From Marchantia polymorpha subsp. ruderalis (Eukaryota; Streptophyta; Marchantiopsida; Marchantiales; Marchantiaceae), in the NCBI GenBank assembly GCA_037833965.1, contig AP031357.1:12358001-12422000 (forward strand): a stretch of 64,000 bases of DNA, given 5' to 3'. Positions 37,867 through 56,573 of the stretch are shown here, in pieces. Under the pieces are notes generated by a model. That model was not told the origin of the DNA. It did not search any database and worked only from the letters and a program-made list of their open reading frames with translations. Both the position numbers and the translations under genes were made by a program. The stretch's first letter is position 1; every line of letters begins with the position of its first letter.

Positions 37867-38305
37867 ACTATATCATTTATATCATTCATTTGTAAACTTA
37901 GTTTGAATTTGATAGAATTAGTAAGAAGTAATATCACTGAAATATTATGTTTTCAGAGATAGTTCATGCTTCAGATGTTGTTGAAACTGTATCATTCATC
38001 TGTAAACTTAGTTTGAATTGGATACAATTTCTTCTTACTGATTCTATATATAATATTTCAGTGATATTCTTTCTTACGAATATCACTGAAATATTATGTT
38101 TTTAGAGAGAGTTCATGTTTGAAAACTTGCTGAAACTGTATCATTCTTATCATTCATTTGTAAACTTAGTTTCAATTTGATAGAATAAGTAAGAAATAAT
38201 ATCACTGAAATATTATGTTTTCAGAGAGAATCCATGCTTCAGAATTTGCTAAAACTGCATCATTCATTTGTAAACTTAGTTTGAATTTGATAGATACAGT
38301 AAGAA
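37825..38305. repeat. Tandem array of about 120-bp units at the 3' end of the hAT gene
   Basis: Four units are keyed by (GA)GTTCATG at about 37842, 37962 and 38111 and its variant TCCATG at 38230. Each contains ATATTATGTTTTCAGAGA, CTTGCTGAAACTGTATCATT, TTGTAAACTTAGTTTGAAT, and AGTAAGAA. The first unit overlaps the end of the transposase relic, so the array arose by duplicating the transposase 3' end. Unit 2 is longer by an inverted insert (see 38051-38096). Confidence 0.85.
38051..38096. repeat. Perfect 19-bp inverted repeat, 8-nt loop
   Basis: TAATATTTCAGTGATATTC (38051-38069) is the exact reverse complement of GAATATCACTGAAATATTA (38078-38096). The right arm is the normal unit sequence of the array. 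The left arm is an inverted copy of it. Confidence 0.95.
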
Positions 38306-38353
38306 GGTTTTTTCTGCCGTCTCATATTGCTTGTAAACAATGATGTCTAATCG

Positions 38354-38420
38354 TGCCTAATTTCATTTCGTCTGTGTGACTAATATACTTATATTAGGCA
38401 CGAATAGGCATATGCCTAAT
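38354..38420. repeat. Short inverted repeats around TTAGGCA / TGCCTAA
   Basis: GTGCCTAAT near 38354 is the reverse complement of ATTAGGCAC near 38394-38402. TAGGCATATGCCTA near 38407-38420 is a self-palindrome. They lie at the right edge of the hAT block, immediately before the PPR fragment, where a transposon terminus would be expected. Confidence 0.55.
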
Positions 38421-38427
38421 GTACAAA

Positions 38428-38546
38428 GGCCTGGTGATTAGCTGTTCTTACTCCACAACTGAAGCAACTAAACCAGAATTATATGCAGAAATGTTAAGCT
38501 TGAATCCACAACATCTTAAGCATAGAATAAACTCCGTAGCCTTCAT
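38428..38546 (-). pseudogene. Fragment of an intron-less PPR gene copy (exon 1 end plus junction)
   Basis: 38442-38546 aligns with PPR exon 1 at 14589-14693 at roughly 80-85% identity (CTCCACAACTG, AACTAAACCAGAA, TATGCAGAAA, CATCTTAAG). Differences are largely C-to-T or G-to-A. The match begins exactly at the exon 1 boundary. The preceding bases TGGTGATTAG resemble the first bases of exon 2 (TGGTGGTCAG) rather than the intron. This indicates a spliced, RNA-derived copy. Together with 34035-34121 it keeps gene order and orientation. Confidence 0.75.
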
Positions 38547-38639
38547 AACACTAGAGGTCATGCATTATGACCAAAAAATCTCTATAAATCAAATTTGAAC
38601 ATAGAAGCCACACATTCGCAACAAAAAGTCTCTACCAAC
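38547..38639. other. Short spacer before repeat copy B
   Basis: No feature recognised. The PPR match fades at about 38546. Confidence 0.4.
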
Positions 38640-39434
38640 CAAATCTGATACGCGACACTCTAATATCAATTTTTATAAAAATACACCAAAAATATAATAT
38701 AAAACGCGACGATCTAATACTAATTGTTGTAAATTTATTGATTAGATTACAAACTTGACAAAATCAATTGTTGTGAAAATTCATAAAACATATTACATAC
38801 ATGAAAAAACGCATAAGATATGTGGCTTTGACTTCTAATTACGTTAAGGGAAAAACACATACAAAAGATTAATGAGATAAATAGACTTGCCACGCTAAGT
38901 ATTTGCATTTCTAATTACATCTACAATAAAACTACTACGCTAAATAATAAAGGAAATCACATACAGTTTGGCTTGAACGCATAACCAATTGTAAAGCAAA
39001 TCACATACAGTTAAGCTGAAAATCCAATTAACCCACCATCACTTAGGGGTGGTTAACATCATGTAAATGAGTTTGGTATTTTTATTTAAACATATTTGAA
39101 TGTAATCTAGATCTATCTTGTTTAGTTTCTTGGTTAATTGGCTAAAAAACTTAAAACAATCATTTGACCCTCACACCAAGAATTATTTCTCTTTATGCTT
39201 AGCATAATGTGCAATGTTCCTAGTACATGTTTCTCTTTGCAACTTGTCGCAGTTTTATCTGCATGATCATTATCTCCTAGACTAATGATATGTATCTATC
39301 TTTTGCTAATTTTTGAATACATCTTGCAATTCTCTCTCTTGCATTGCTTCATTCAGGTCAATGCAAGTCATCTTGTTCATGTCTACTCCAAATATTTTGA
39401 TCAAAAGATTACGACTTAACCTTTGATATAAAAT
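38640..39434 (-). repeat. LTR-like dispersed repeat, copy B (about 800 bp)
   Basis: This is homologous to copy A at 10548-11349 in the same orientation. Two primer-binding-site-like motifs occur at the low-coordinate end (CGCGACACTCTAATATCAAT at about 38651 and ACGATCTAATACTAATTG at about 38709). Copy A shows the same doubled arrangement. The reverse strand reads ATTGATATTAGAGTGTCGCG, a decayed TTGGTATCAGAG site. The 80-bp duplication of copy A is absent. Confidence 0.65.
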
Positions 39435-40826
39435 TCTAGATTTTAAATCCTAAACCCTAAATCTAGTATTATGTTCATATGTTTAATAGCCTGAGAATTT
39501 ATCAACATTAATGTTTTGTTTGGATAACCAACAGTTATTTTGTATATTTCAAATAAAATTATTATAGAAAATTGTTTCATTACATGTATTATTTGATATA
39601 AGATTAAAATGTTCAAATATTTATCCAAACCTATAAATATTTATAAATTTATCATATAATTATACATAACAAAAAACTATTTTTATCAGTTCAAATTTTT
39701 TTAAAATATTACATGAAAAAATATTATTACATAAATGTAATAAAAAATACTTCATTTTTATTTTTTTTCATGAATTTTTTAAATAATTATATAATAAAAA
39801 TGAATTTCCAACCAAATAAACTGGGTGAATAGGTTAACATGTAAATTATTTGAAATTTCAAATATTACCTGACATAAAAGGATGGAGAAAATTCATCAAG
39901 TTGTACAAGGATGTAACAAATGAACAAGTAGGGTTTGTATGAATAACATCAGAATGAAATATACTTATAATTGCATCTCAAAAATCCAACACTCTAGAGC
40001 TGCATACAACAACAAACGAATATTTATCAAATATATATTGCTCTACTATTTTGTGTAATGGTAAATGGTAAGGGTACAAGAAGTGGTGTATGTCGATTAA
40101 AAAATGCATTTACAATAACCCAAAGAGAGTGATACCTATGTTGACTACTTTGATGAAGTAAACTCAGAATATAATCTTCAAGTACTCCGCTTTTTTAGGC
40201 GATTTGAACTTCTTTGCATGAGGTTCACATCTCATGCACAGAAGGGTTCCACATCTTCACAAGTAATCAGCGTAGGGGTTGAACGAGTTGAACAAATAAA
40301 ACTACGCTGTTGAATAGTACTCACATCACATAGTACTTTACACGACGAATAAAACGTTCAAATATTGAAGATAAGTTGTCAAAATTTTTCAGTTTACCTC
40401 CCCATAAGAAGTAAGGAGTACAGAAAGTTCGTTCAAATTCTTGATAACAACCCTCTCATGTATAGAGAAACTTTGACTTATCAATATTTATTTTTTAATG
40501 TAATTTTGATATGAACGAACACATCATGAGAATAAGTAGTAATTTACGCTTTTATTATTCCATTTACCATTTACCATTAATCGTATTATTTCAGAAAAAC
40601 AAAACAGCATGGGCAACACGGTTTCGGATTTTCAGTGGGCCCTGCAAGACAGCATATGCTGATTTGGCATGAAGGTCGCTCTCACTAGGAGATGCGTGGT
40701 TGGTGGGTACAGGGATAGCATGACAAGATTTACCGGACGAGTAGGTGAATTTGCTGCCGGATGGGAGTAGTCGTCTTCACGTGTGATGTTTGGATACACC
40801 AAGAAAATTTGGAACAAAACTCTTTA
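39435..40826. other. AT-rich stretch, then transition to gene island
   Basis: Very AT-rich until about 40.5 kb with no gene. A telomere-like CCTAAACCCTAAA lies near 39449-39461. The 61-aa minus-strand frame at 40632-40817 has no recognisable domain. Confidence 0.5.
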
Positions 40827-41093
40827 CTATTGCGTCGTCGATTTTGACAATGAATTTTGTGAAAGCTCAGCAATTGATTCCGGAATCAAACGCAGCAGAT
40901 TCGCTGTTTCCTCGATCCTCCCTCTCACCACATCTCTTTGACAATCAGCAGCAGTGCGTATAAGTCGCTGGGCCGCGGAGAGAGCAGCGGGGCCTGGCGT
41001 ACTATTATCAGCGATTCGGGAAATACAGCAAATGAGAAGTGAATCTCCCGTTGCCTTACCATTCCTTAGTTGACTGCGCCCGACAATCAGCAT
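40827..41093 (-). CDS. Possible small protein, divergent from PFP beta
   Basis: An 88-aa minus-strand frame starts with ATG at 41093 and ends at 40827. It lies 255 bp upstream of, and divergent from, the PFP beta start. The sequence (SLLICCISRIADNSTPGPA, RRIEETANLL-like helices, IPESIAELSQNSL) looks like a helical repeat segment rather than chance translation. I cannot name a family. It could be a small gene, an exon of a larger minus-strand gene, or a gene fragment. The two starts could share a bidirectional promoter. Confidence 0.35.
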   Translation of the reverse strand: MLIVGRSQLRNGKATGDSLLICCISRIADNSTPGPAALSAAQRLIRTAADCQRDVVRGRIEETANLLRLIPESIAELSQNSLSKSTTQ

Positions 41094-41348
41094 TAGTTTC
41101 GTTCATCCCTTTAATTCGGTAAGCGAGGAAGAAAGATTGCGATTCTGTACGATTTGAATGCACGAGCAAGAAAATTGTTCCAGTCTTTTCTGCACGAAGC
41201 GCGATAAGTTGTTTGATACTTTTCACATTGTGCTTGACAATCTACAAGCTAATTAATGACTGGTTTGCAGGGAGTCTAAGTGGGGCACTTTACTTCGAAA
41301 GGTTCTCTGGAAATCGTAAACGAGTAAGTGGAGAAAGCATCTTGAAGT

Positions 41349-48977
<7,629 letters not shown>

Positions 48978-51900
48978 GGTTTGGAGGTCATGGCTCAAAA
49001 AGCACATCTTTCACGAAATTCGACAGTCAGTAGACGAATATGGGCAGTCGGAATGCATTTCAGTAACTGCCAGAGACAGCCGATGTATATCGTACCGTAG
49101 TTTACAATGGGTTCTCAGGAAGTTAAACCCGCCTCGGAGTCCCTTGTATTTCCGAGAAGTCTCACTGATCCCCCATTATGACACCCATCTCCAATTTTTC
49201 AATCTCCTAATAGTTGTAGCCCATCTCTTGCCCTTAATCTCCGTGACTTTGGCATAGTTAGGGACGTCCTGGACAAGGGACCTCAGTTGGGCCCAAAAGT
49301 AGTGGTGGATGGGTCTAAGAAGTTCACGTAGTGACCAGTGAGTGGGTAAAAAGGGTTTCACTCCTACATAGAAGTGAATTACCGATGGAATTTGGAAGTG
49401 ACCACAAGGAACTCATACGGTAGACACTGCCGTCTTCTAATATTTCATCGGTCGGGATCGATTCGTGTTATCTTGATTTCCGATTTAAGCCTTGTGTGTG
49501 TGACTTACGCCTCGATTGTTTTCATTTTATTTCCAGCGAAGAATGTTGCCCATGTTTTTCTCCATCCGCATAAGGTTCAGAACATTGAGATCAAACGATG
49601 AGATTCTTTTGCTCATATTCTGATAAAAAATTCGTGAAAAGAAATCAAATTTTGTTCCGTCTTCAAATCGAGTTTGCTGGCCCTTTCAGATGTTCTTCCC
49701 CATACCTGGTCATTGGTCCTCCCTCCACCTGTTTTAGTCTCTGCGTTTCTTTACACTCATTACGCGCCTTGAGTGTTGCATTTGCGGACAAGAGCATGTG
49801 CATGAGGCGTGCTTGACCAGGTCTTATTTTTTTCATTCAAAGAGAAAGAGATACACACTACAGTTGAGCGAATTTCTACTCTTGATTGTTTGTTGCATGA
49901 ATGAGTCAAGTGCTCAGGAATATAAGTGAACAGGGTTGGTTAACAGCTAAGCGAAAGCAACCACGTCTAGGCTGGATGTAAATGCCAAGGTTTAGCTAGA
50001 AGTAGCCTTTCCTTGTACATGTACGCGGCTGTCTTAAATTCCGAAGCTTCCGAATGCTACAGGGCAAGAGAACGGAACTGACATTGGATGTATCTCCATA
50101 TGGACCAAAGCATATCTCGGATTCGAGAAAGTAAAAGCTGGAAAAGGAGTTGAACGCACAGACATGAGAGAAACTAAAGTTGGGGTAATACCACTGTACA
50201 GAGGTTGTGAAACAGAAGCAGTTACTCGTACGACGATTTGTTACGAGGCTACCTTTCTGCTTATGCTGCAGGCCAGCCCATGCGATGCATAGTGTGTACA
50301 GGCTATGTGAAAGGAGAGCGAGATCTGATTGCAAACTTCAAGGTCAGTAAAAACACCGAAAAGCGAAAAGAATGCGTGTATGCGTAGGCCGTAGGATGTA
50401 GATTCCTCTTTATTTTTACTCTGTTTGGGCTACTCATGACTGACCCAACAATAGACCCCATCGAACTTATCTTCATCGCAATTTTGAATATCTGACTTCC
50501 CACTTTCCATTAGTCTAAAGGTGGAAGGCATATCTCATGACACCCGGGAGAAACGAGATCCTCACTTTCCCACCATCCATCCAACGCACTGAAGAGTTGA
50601 AATTAACACAGAAATTGGCAGACGTTACTTTTTAAGACTCTCGGACCCGTAACACGTTCGTCCCTGTCGCAGTCTGTCTCCCAGTCTCTGCCTTTCTTTC
50701 TGCCTGTCTGTTGTATGTCTGAGATTCAGCCCACGGACGAGTGTACAGTATCAAGATGGTAGAAGTATTAGTTTTAGTACTTGTGTCGTGGTTGTAGTGC
50801 CCTTCTCATGAGCTTTCTCTAGAGCTAGCTCTTTAAAAGATAGAAGTAGCGTACCGACCTACCATGAGAGAACGCACCCGCAGCGACAGTCTGCACTGCC
50901 CTGCTCCGTGAGTGGGTCAGTAGTAGTCGATTGACTCGAGCACTCGTCAGGTGGCAAAGTAAAGTAAAGCGAAGAGACAGAGGGAGACGCTACAGGAGCT
51001 AGAACAGGAGAATTGCAGTTTAGCCCTGCTATTCTCAGTGCTCACCCTCCGAGCCTGAGCCTGCTGAGCGTCTGCCTCTGGCCTGTTGATGTGGATAAGC
51101 TCGAAAGGCACTGGAATTCAAGAAAGTCCACTCGTAATAATACTCATACGGTAATGCTCGAGCGCCGTCGTAAAAGGTAGAGCCAACAGCTTCACATTTC
51201 ATATCGGTCTCATGAGAGCAGTAAGCAGCGCACGAACGGACGTGAATTGTTGCAATCACATCCCATCAAAGCCCGGTCAGGACTCGGGACACGAGAATTG
51301 GGATCTGGGGTTTTGTGTACGGTTTCAAGATCCGCAAATAGCCAGCGTTGAGAGTCCGAAACGACAGGTTGTCGTTCGGAGGTTATCGGGCTACTCTCCA
51401 TGCGATTGCTCTTGGCTCGTACGCAACAACAGTTATGCACCATCAAATGAATCGTCAATCGATCAATCCTTTGTTTCCAGCTGCTGTAGATCGTAAAGCC
51501 GAGTTTTGGAAGAGATCTCAAGGAGGTCTATCACTTTCATCGACTCTTCTGCTCCCTTAGTGTTTCAAGTCGCGCAGATAATGCGTAATCCAGGCCTTCG
51601 TAGAGCAGTTGATTGATCGTTTTTTCCAAGTTCCAACTGATGAAACTCAGAGGGCTCAGTTTGTGGATGCCACCACGACGAGATCCAACAGTTTGATATT
51701 CGTTACTTACCGGGGGGAAGTTTTATTCCGCGCAGAAAACACGTAATTCCGGGCCTGAGTGCTCGATAAGTGCTTAAGAACTGCCTTAACATATTCGTTT
51801 CCTTCCACACGATAGAACCGTACATAGTTAAACCTGCCAAAAGTCGATGTAATCATCTCGATCCAGATACCTTGAATCTTTGATCAAATTAGAGCCAAGG

Positions 51901-52621
51901 AATTCTATTTCCATTTGGCACGAAATACGAGACCCACTGTTGGAATAACTTTTCCCCAAATCATGGTATATTTGCAGAGGCTAGGTTAATAAGGTGCTGC
52001 GAAATGCCGGGGCCTTGACTCTCGATGTAATAGTTTCTTTCCAAGGTTCTTTCTTCTCCACGAGCTCATGGGCTCGTTCGAAGGATATCTTCCACGTTTT
52101 GTCAGAGCGTTAATAAATTCCTCTTGCTGGAAATTGACTTCTTCACCGCCTTCCTTACTTCCTTCCTTCCTTTCATAGGGTTATTCTTGTCCTCTGCACT
52201 CGCCGGGCTCTTACGTTGTAAGCACACGTCTTTAGCGTCAGATTTAGAAAATAGGTCTCCCCCTCGCATCACCTTCCTTCTTTTGCTTGCTTCTTTCTTC
52301 CGTTCATGCAGCATCGCCATCGCAGTGCACAGCTCCGTCCCCGAGGATCACTTCCCTCCAACTCTGCAGTTCGAAGTACACGTCTTTTCGCAACACGTGC
52401 TAACGTCAGCTGCGAAGTGCAGACTCCAGTTTAAGGACTGACACCGGCACTTCCCAACTGCCGTCATGTCTTCATTCGGAACCCTAATTCCTTGAGGTGC
52501 TCTACAGTCCTAAATTAGAGCATCAATCCAATACAAACAACAGCCTGAGCGTTGTACTCGGCCATGAGCTCCAGCAGCAGGCTGCTGATGCTGAGCAAAT
52601 CCACGAACCAAGAGATGGAAA
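48978..52621. other. PFP beta 3' region and intergenic DNA
   Basis: Mixed composition, with no frame showing a domain (48913-49257, 49996-50334, 51210-51521 and others are short and overlap on both strands). Loosely similar segments near 51570, 51729 and 51991 share a CGCGCAGA...GTAAT(T)CC.GG.CTT/CTG pattern. The region is probably regulatory or untranslated sequence. Confidence 0.45.
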
Positions 52622-53041
52622 TTATAGCGGCGCGGGCGCCGGCTTTTCATGAATGCACTGGTGCTGCTGCGTCTTACGTGCGCGTTGCTTCATAAATAAC
52701 ATGTCATCCTTGTCTTTATGACCGAGCGCTATTATATGACCTCTTTTATGATGTTTTACCATTATCTCCACGTACGTACCAGTTTCTAACCGAGGACAGA
52801 ACGTACATTTCCCTTTGCTTTTGCTCACTGTCGAGACTCAAGTTGCAGCTCAACTCTTCCCCAAGCTGGCGAGAAGACCGCTGCTAACATCATTCCATCC
52901 ATCCGTATTTGAATGAGTAGACCCAAACCATGTAAACAACAAGAACAATGGGGAACCTTGTAATACAGCAAATTTGATGGGAAGATTACCACACATCGTA
53001 CATGTGAACACTTTGCTCCATTCATCTCGAATAGTGTACAT
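52622..53041 (-). CDS. Candidate 96-aa two-exon zinc-ribbon-like protein
   Basis: Complement(join(52622..52827,52957..53041)) gives 291 nt in one frame. The donor is TACAAG/GTTCCC and the acceptor CGACAG/TGAGC, with a 129-nt intron. The ATG at 53041 has an in-frame TAA 15 bases upstream. Exon 1 ends with VFTCTMCGNLPIKFAVLQ and exon 2 begins SKSKGKCTFCPRLETGTYVE. Splicing therefore joins two CxxC knuckles (CTMC and CTFC) 18 residues apart, as in a zinc ribbon. A basic His-rich segment follows (KHHKRGHIIALGHKDKDD). I do not recognise the family. The consistent splice frame and paired cysteines favour a real or recently real gene. Confidence 0.4.
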
Positions 53042-56000
53042 GGTTTTCCGAGTTCTTTATGTAATTGTACTTTGTACACATACATTTATTTAGAGACACC
53101 TCGAGGTGCAGTACTTCTTGAGTTTTATACAAGAGATGGACAATGCTCATGAGATGATGATATCCAGCTCGGGTCTGTATAACTTGTTGCCATATGGGAA
53201 GGTATGGTATACCTACCATCATGCGTAGCTACAATACAGGGTTCAATCAGTGATATTGTGTTCACTACGGCATCACAAGATGTTGCACGTTGGGAAGGCA
53301 AGTTTTTTATCTACAAATATATATACTCGTAGGTAGCTATACTTTACCTGTACTACGGCATGAGAAACTGTGAACCTCGCAATAAGTCAAAGTTTGTGCC
53401 TATTACAGATTATCTAATATTTTAACTTGGACTCAAGGTTGGCTCATGCGTACATTTGGTTCCTCCGAACCAAATGTCATTGTCATCCGATCATTTCATT
53501 GCTATAGATACTGTCGTGAACTATTTATAACACTCCTCACATTGCAAAAGGTATCCATTAAGCGATTTTGGCTAACATGTACAAGAATAGGGTTATATAA
53601 AGACTTTATCTTTTTTGTTGATAACATAAAAGAAATTACCCAATAGTTTATTATAGCATATGACCCAGGTTTCAATAGCTTCAGTTACTGCATAGCCTAC
53701 TTTAGATAACGTGTAATTATTGATCTATACAAAATACTAGTTGATGCAATCCACATGATGCTACTATTTATATTCATGTACTAGTAGGTGGAAGGGTACG
53801 TGTACATATACGCTATATATGAGTCCAATAAAACTAGGTGATGGTTTGCATTATGCAAATCTATCTTTAAGATATCGTCTATATACTAAAAGAAATTAAA
53901 TATATTTATCACTGTCATACTTTGTATCATCATCTTATCCCTTTGATTTCATGCATATACCTGTATGTTGTCTTCTCGTAATTTTGGATATTTTCCTCCG
54001 TTCACAATTTCTCTTTCTGAGAAAATCGTAACTTATCACATTAATATGAGTGGTCCCGCTAAGCATTCAGAAGAAACAAGAGTAATTAACTCAGTTCGCT
54101 TGAGTGGTATTCAAGAGCTGGGCATGCGCCCGGGCTATGCACATTGCCCATACAGGCTTGTAGACCCTGTCTTTTCACTGTCACGCTAGTATTGGACTCC
54201 TATTCGTTCCTCTTTGACCTCATCCTCCTTTTGATGTGTTCTTTAAACAATCTTCAAACAACGAAAATGTCCGAGGAATCGAAATTGTCATCAAAAGATT
54301 GAAGTCAAGAGAAGAAATAGATCTCTTTAATATTGAAATTGAGCTTCACGATTGCTTCATCTGAGTCAACTGAAGTCAAATAAGATTTGAAGGTTCACAA
54401 GTGATGTTCCCAGGTACTAATGATCCTTAATACATCTCAACAGTTTTCGGCTTTACTTTCAATTAAGAGAGATGAATATCATCTCCTTATTCTAAATCCG
54501 CAAAAAAAAAACTCTTCTATGATATATATATCCTTTTGAAAAAAATATTAACGTGAAATAAATTTGATTCTAGTAGAAATTCGATGATGTAATCTGATAT
54601 TTAAATAACAGTTTCAAAGAGATTCTAATTCATCAAACTCAATTTTGAAATAAAAATTTGGTACTATTTATTTTTATGAAAATGTATTTTTAATTATCTG
54701 AAATAGAATTAAGTCGTGCTGATATATCATTTAAAGGTTTTAAAATTTAATTTGGATCTTATTAAGAAAACCTTTAGTTTTCAATATTATTTCATGATTG
54801 AAAGTTAAATTTTTCAAATTTTTTTTAATTTATGTTGCACAATAAAGTTAAGATAAAGCAATAATGTCTTGCACATCTTACAGAGGATTTGATTTTGACA
54901 TTTTTATCATGAATGGGAACAAACATATATGGATTATGTGGATTAGTCTTATTTATGTGATTGAATCTATACAAGAAAAGAAAAGCTTACAATTAAACTC
55001 AATAAAAAGATTATCGCATACATCGGGAAGGTTTTAGACTATACTGTTCCACTCGTTGAAAAACCAAAGAGGCGGATGGATGGATGATCACATACTCTTA
55101 GATACTATGTTATGTAGGATGTGTAACCATTTAGTTGAATGCATGATGCATAATTCTATCATCTTGGATAGCTGTACGGTGCATTCCAAACATGTAAAGT
55201 ACTATGTACTTGATACTCAAACGTGAGTAATATATATGCATGTGGATGGAGAAACCACACATGCATTATACATATTTTTTGTATAAATATTGCATAGTGG
55301 TACAGTAGTTTATTCACCTACGTAGTCAAATTCAAATCAGCAACGTAGCTATAGGAGATAAAATTAAGAAATCAAAGATTTGTAAGGTTGAGAGGTGTGG
55401 AGACTATTATTAAAATGTGCTCAGTGTCGCTTAAGGAATTATATTTAACTTGAAGACATTGTTATACAAGGATGCTGGAAATCACGTGATTCTCTGGAGT
55501 TGCTTGAAAACTTGTGTAGAAGAAAAACTCTTCAATTGGCGTCTCGATGGACTCGAATGGGAAGGGGGAAGCACTATTTATTATGCATCGTCGATTGCAT
55601 GCATCCTTCGATGGGCCTACGCGCAATGCGATTCCAACCACCAGACCAATGGAAGGTGATCTTAGCCTTCACCCAACGAACCTTGGAACGTTTTGTCCAT
55701 GTCCCAGTCTGGCACCAAGGCGAGTACTTGGTCGCCATCTAAAGAAAGCGAAGTGCGCTTACGAAGGTAATGGATTTTACAAGAGGGAGAAAGTACTGGC
55801 GGAGCAGCAGCACAATACACGGGCGTATTATACAGTTATAATAGATGAGCAGGAGGGGGTAGGTTCATCATTGGATCTGTACAAGAGAATCGCATTCGTG
55901 CACTTTGACGTTACTGTGCAGTAGATTCTGAATCATGGCTATTATTCAAAAGGGAATCAAAGACCATTGCATGCAGATGCTTGGCAAATTTATTGTTAGT

Positions 56001-56366
56001 CATGTTTATCGTTTAGAGGGGAGGGAGACTCGAGCACCAAGCTTGTGCGCGAAGGCTCCGGTGGATTTCGACGCTCTTAAGATCGAAAGCCTTATTTACT
56101 ACTTTTGGAGGTACCAAGTACCGAATCTGGTACTTTAAGGGGGTGATTACATAGGGATCGATCATTTTGAATGACATTCAACAGAATGGCAACGCACACT
56201 TTAGGAATCAAACTTTTGCCGATTTAAGTTGAGAAGGTGGTGCAGAAGCAAGGATTTCCATCGGGAAAGGCAACAACTAAAAGCTGCCCAAATCCCTTTA
56301 AGAGCAGCGCTCGTGAAAAGATTAAAGAGCGCTACAAAAACTCTGGGCGGTAAGGATCAAAGGATA
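53042..56366. other. Intergenic, AT-rich in the middle; weak frames at 55.4-56.1 kb
   Basis: 53.2-55.4 kb is AT-rich without recognisable genes. Overlapping plus-strand frames at 55450-55659, 55500-55742, 55547-55924 and 55935-56138 cover a more GC-balanced segment that may be a degraded gene. No motif identifies it. Confidence 0.4.
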
Positions 56367-56558
56367 CACAGTTGTAAAGGTTTATAAATGCTAGGGCCAT
56401 GATATATATATTTATATAATACCCGATCACCACCTGTGGGTGCCACGGCCCAAGGCGCACAGTTGTAAAGTATTGGGAGGCGAGGTTATTATTTAGGGAG
56501 GTAACACGCTGGCCCCCTCCACCCCTCTCTCTCGGTGGCAAGGCTCACAGTTGTAAAG
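56367..56558. repeat. Three spaced copies of CACAGTTGTAAAG
   Basis: The 13-mer occurs at 56367-56379, 56458-56470 and 56546-56558, spaced 91 and 88 bp. Each is preceded by an AAGG-containing block (AAAGGATA, CCAAGGCG, CAAGGCT). This is a degenerate tandem array of about 90-bp units. The last unit runs into a C-homopolymer. Confidence 0.8.
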
Positions 56559-56560
56559 TT

Positions 56561-56573
56561 CCCCCCCCCCCCC
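56561..56573. repeat. Cytosine homopolymer (13 bases)
   Basis: A run of C followed directly by GGG. Runs of this kind are prone to sequencing and assembly length errors. Confidence 0.9.

Noticed and set aside
39445-39464. Telomere-like AAATCCTAAACCCTAAATCT
   Set aside because: Only about two and a half degenerate CCCTAAA units; too short for an interstitial telomere and in a non-promoter context.
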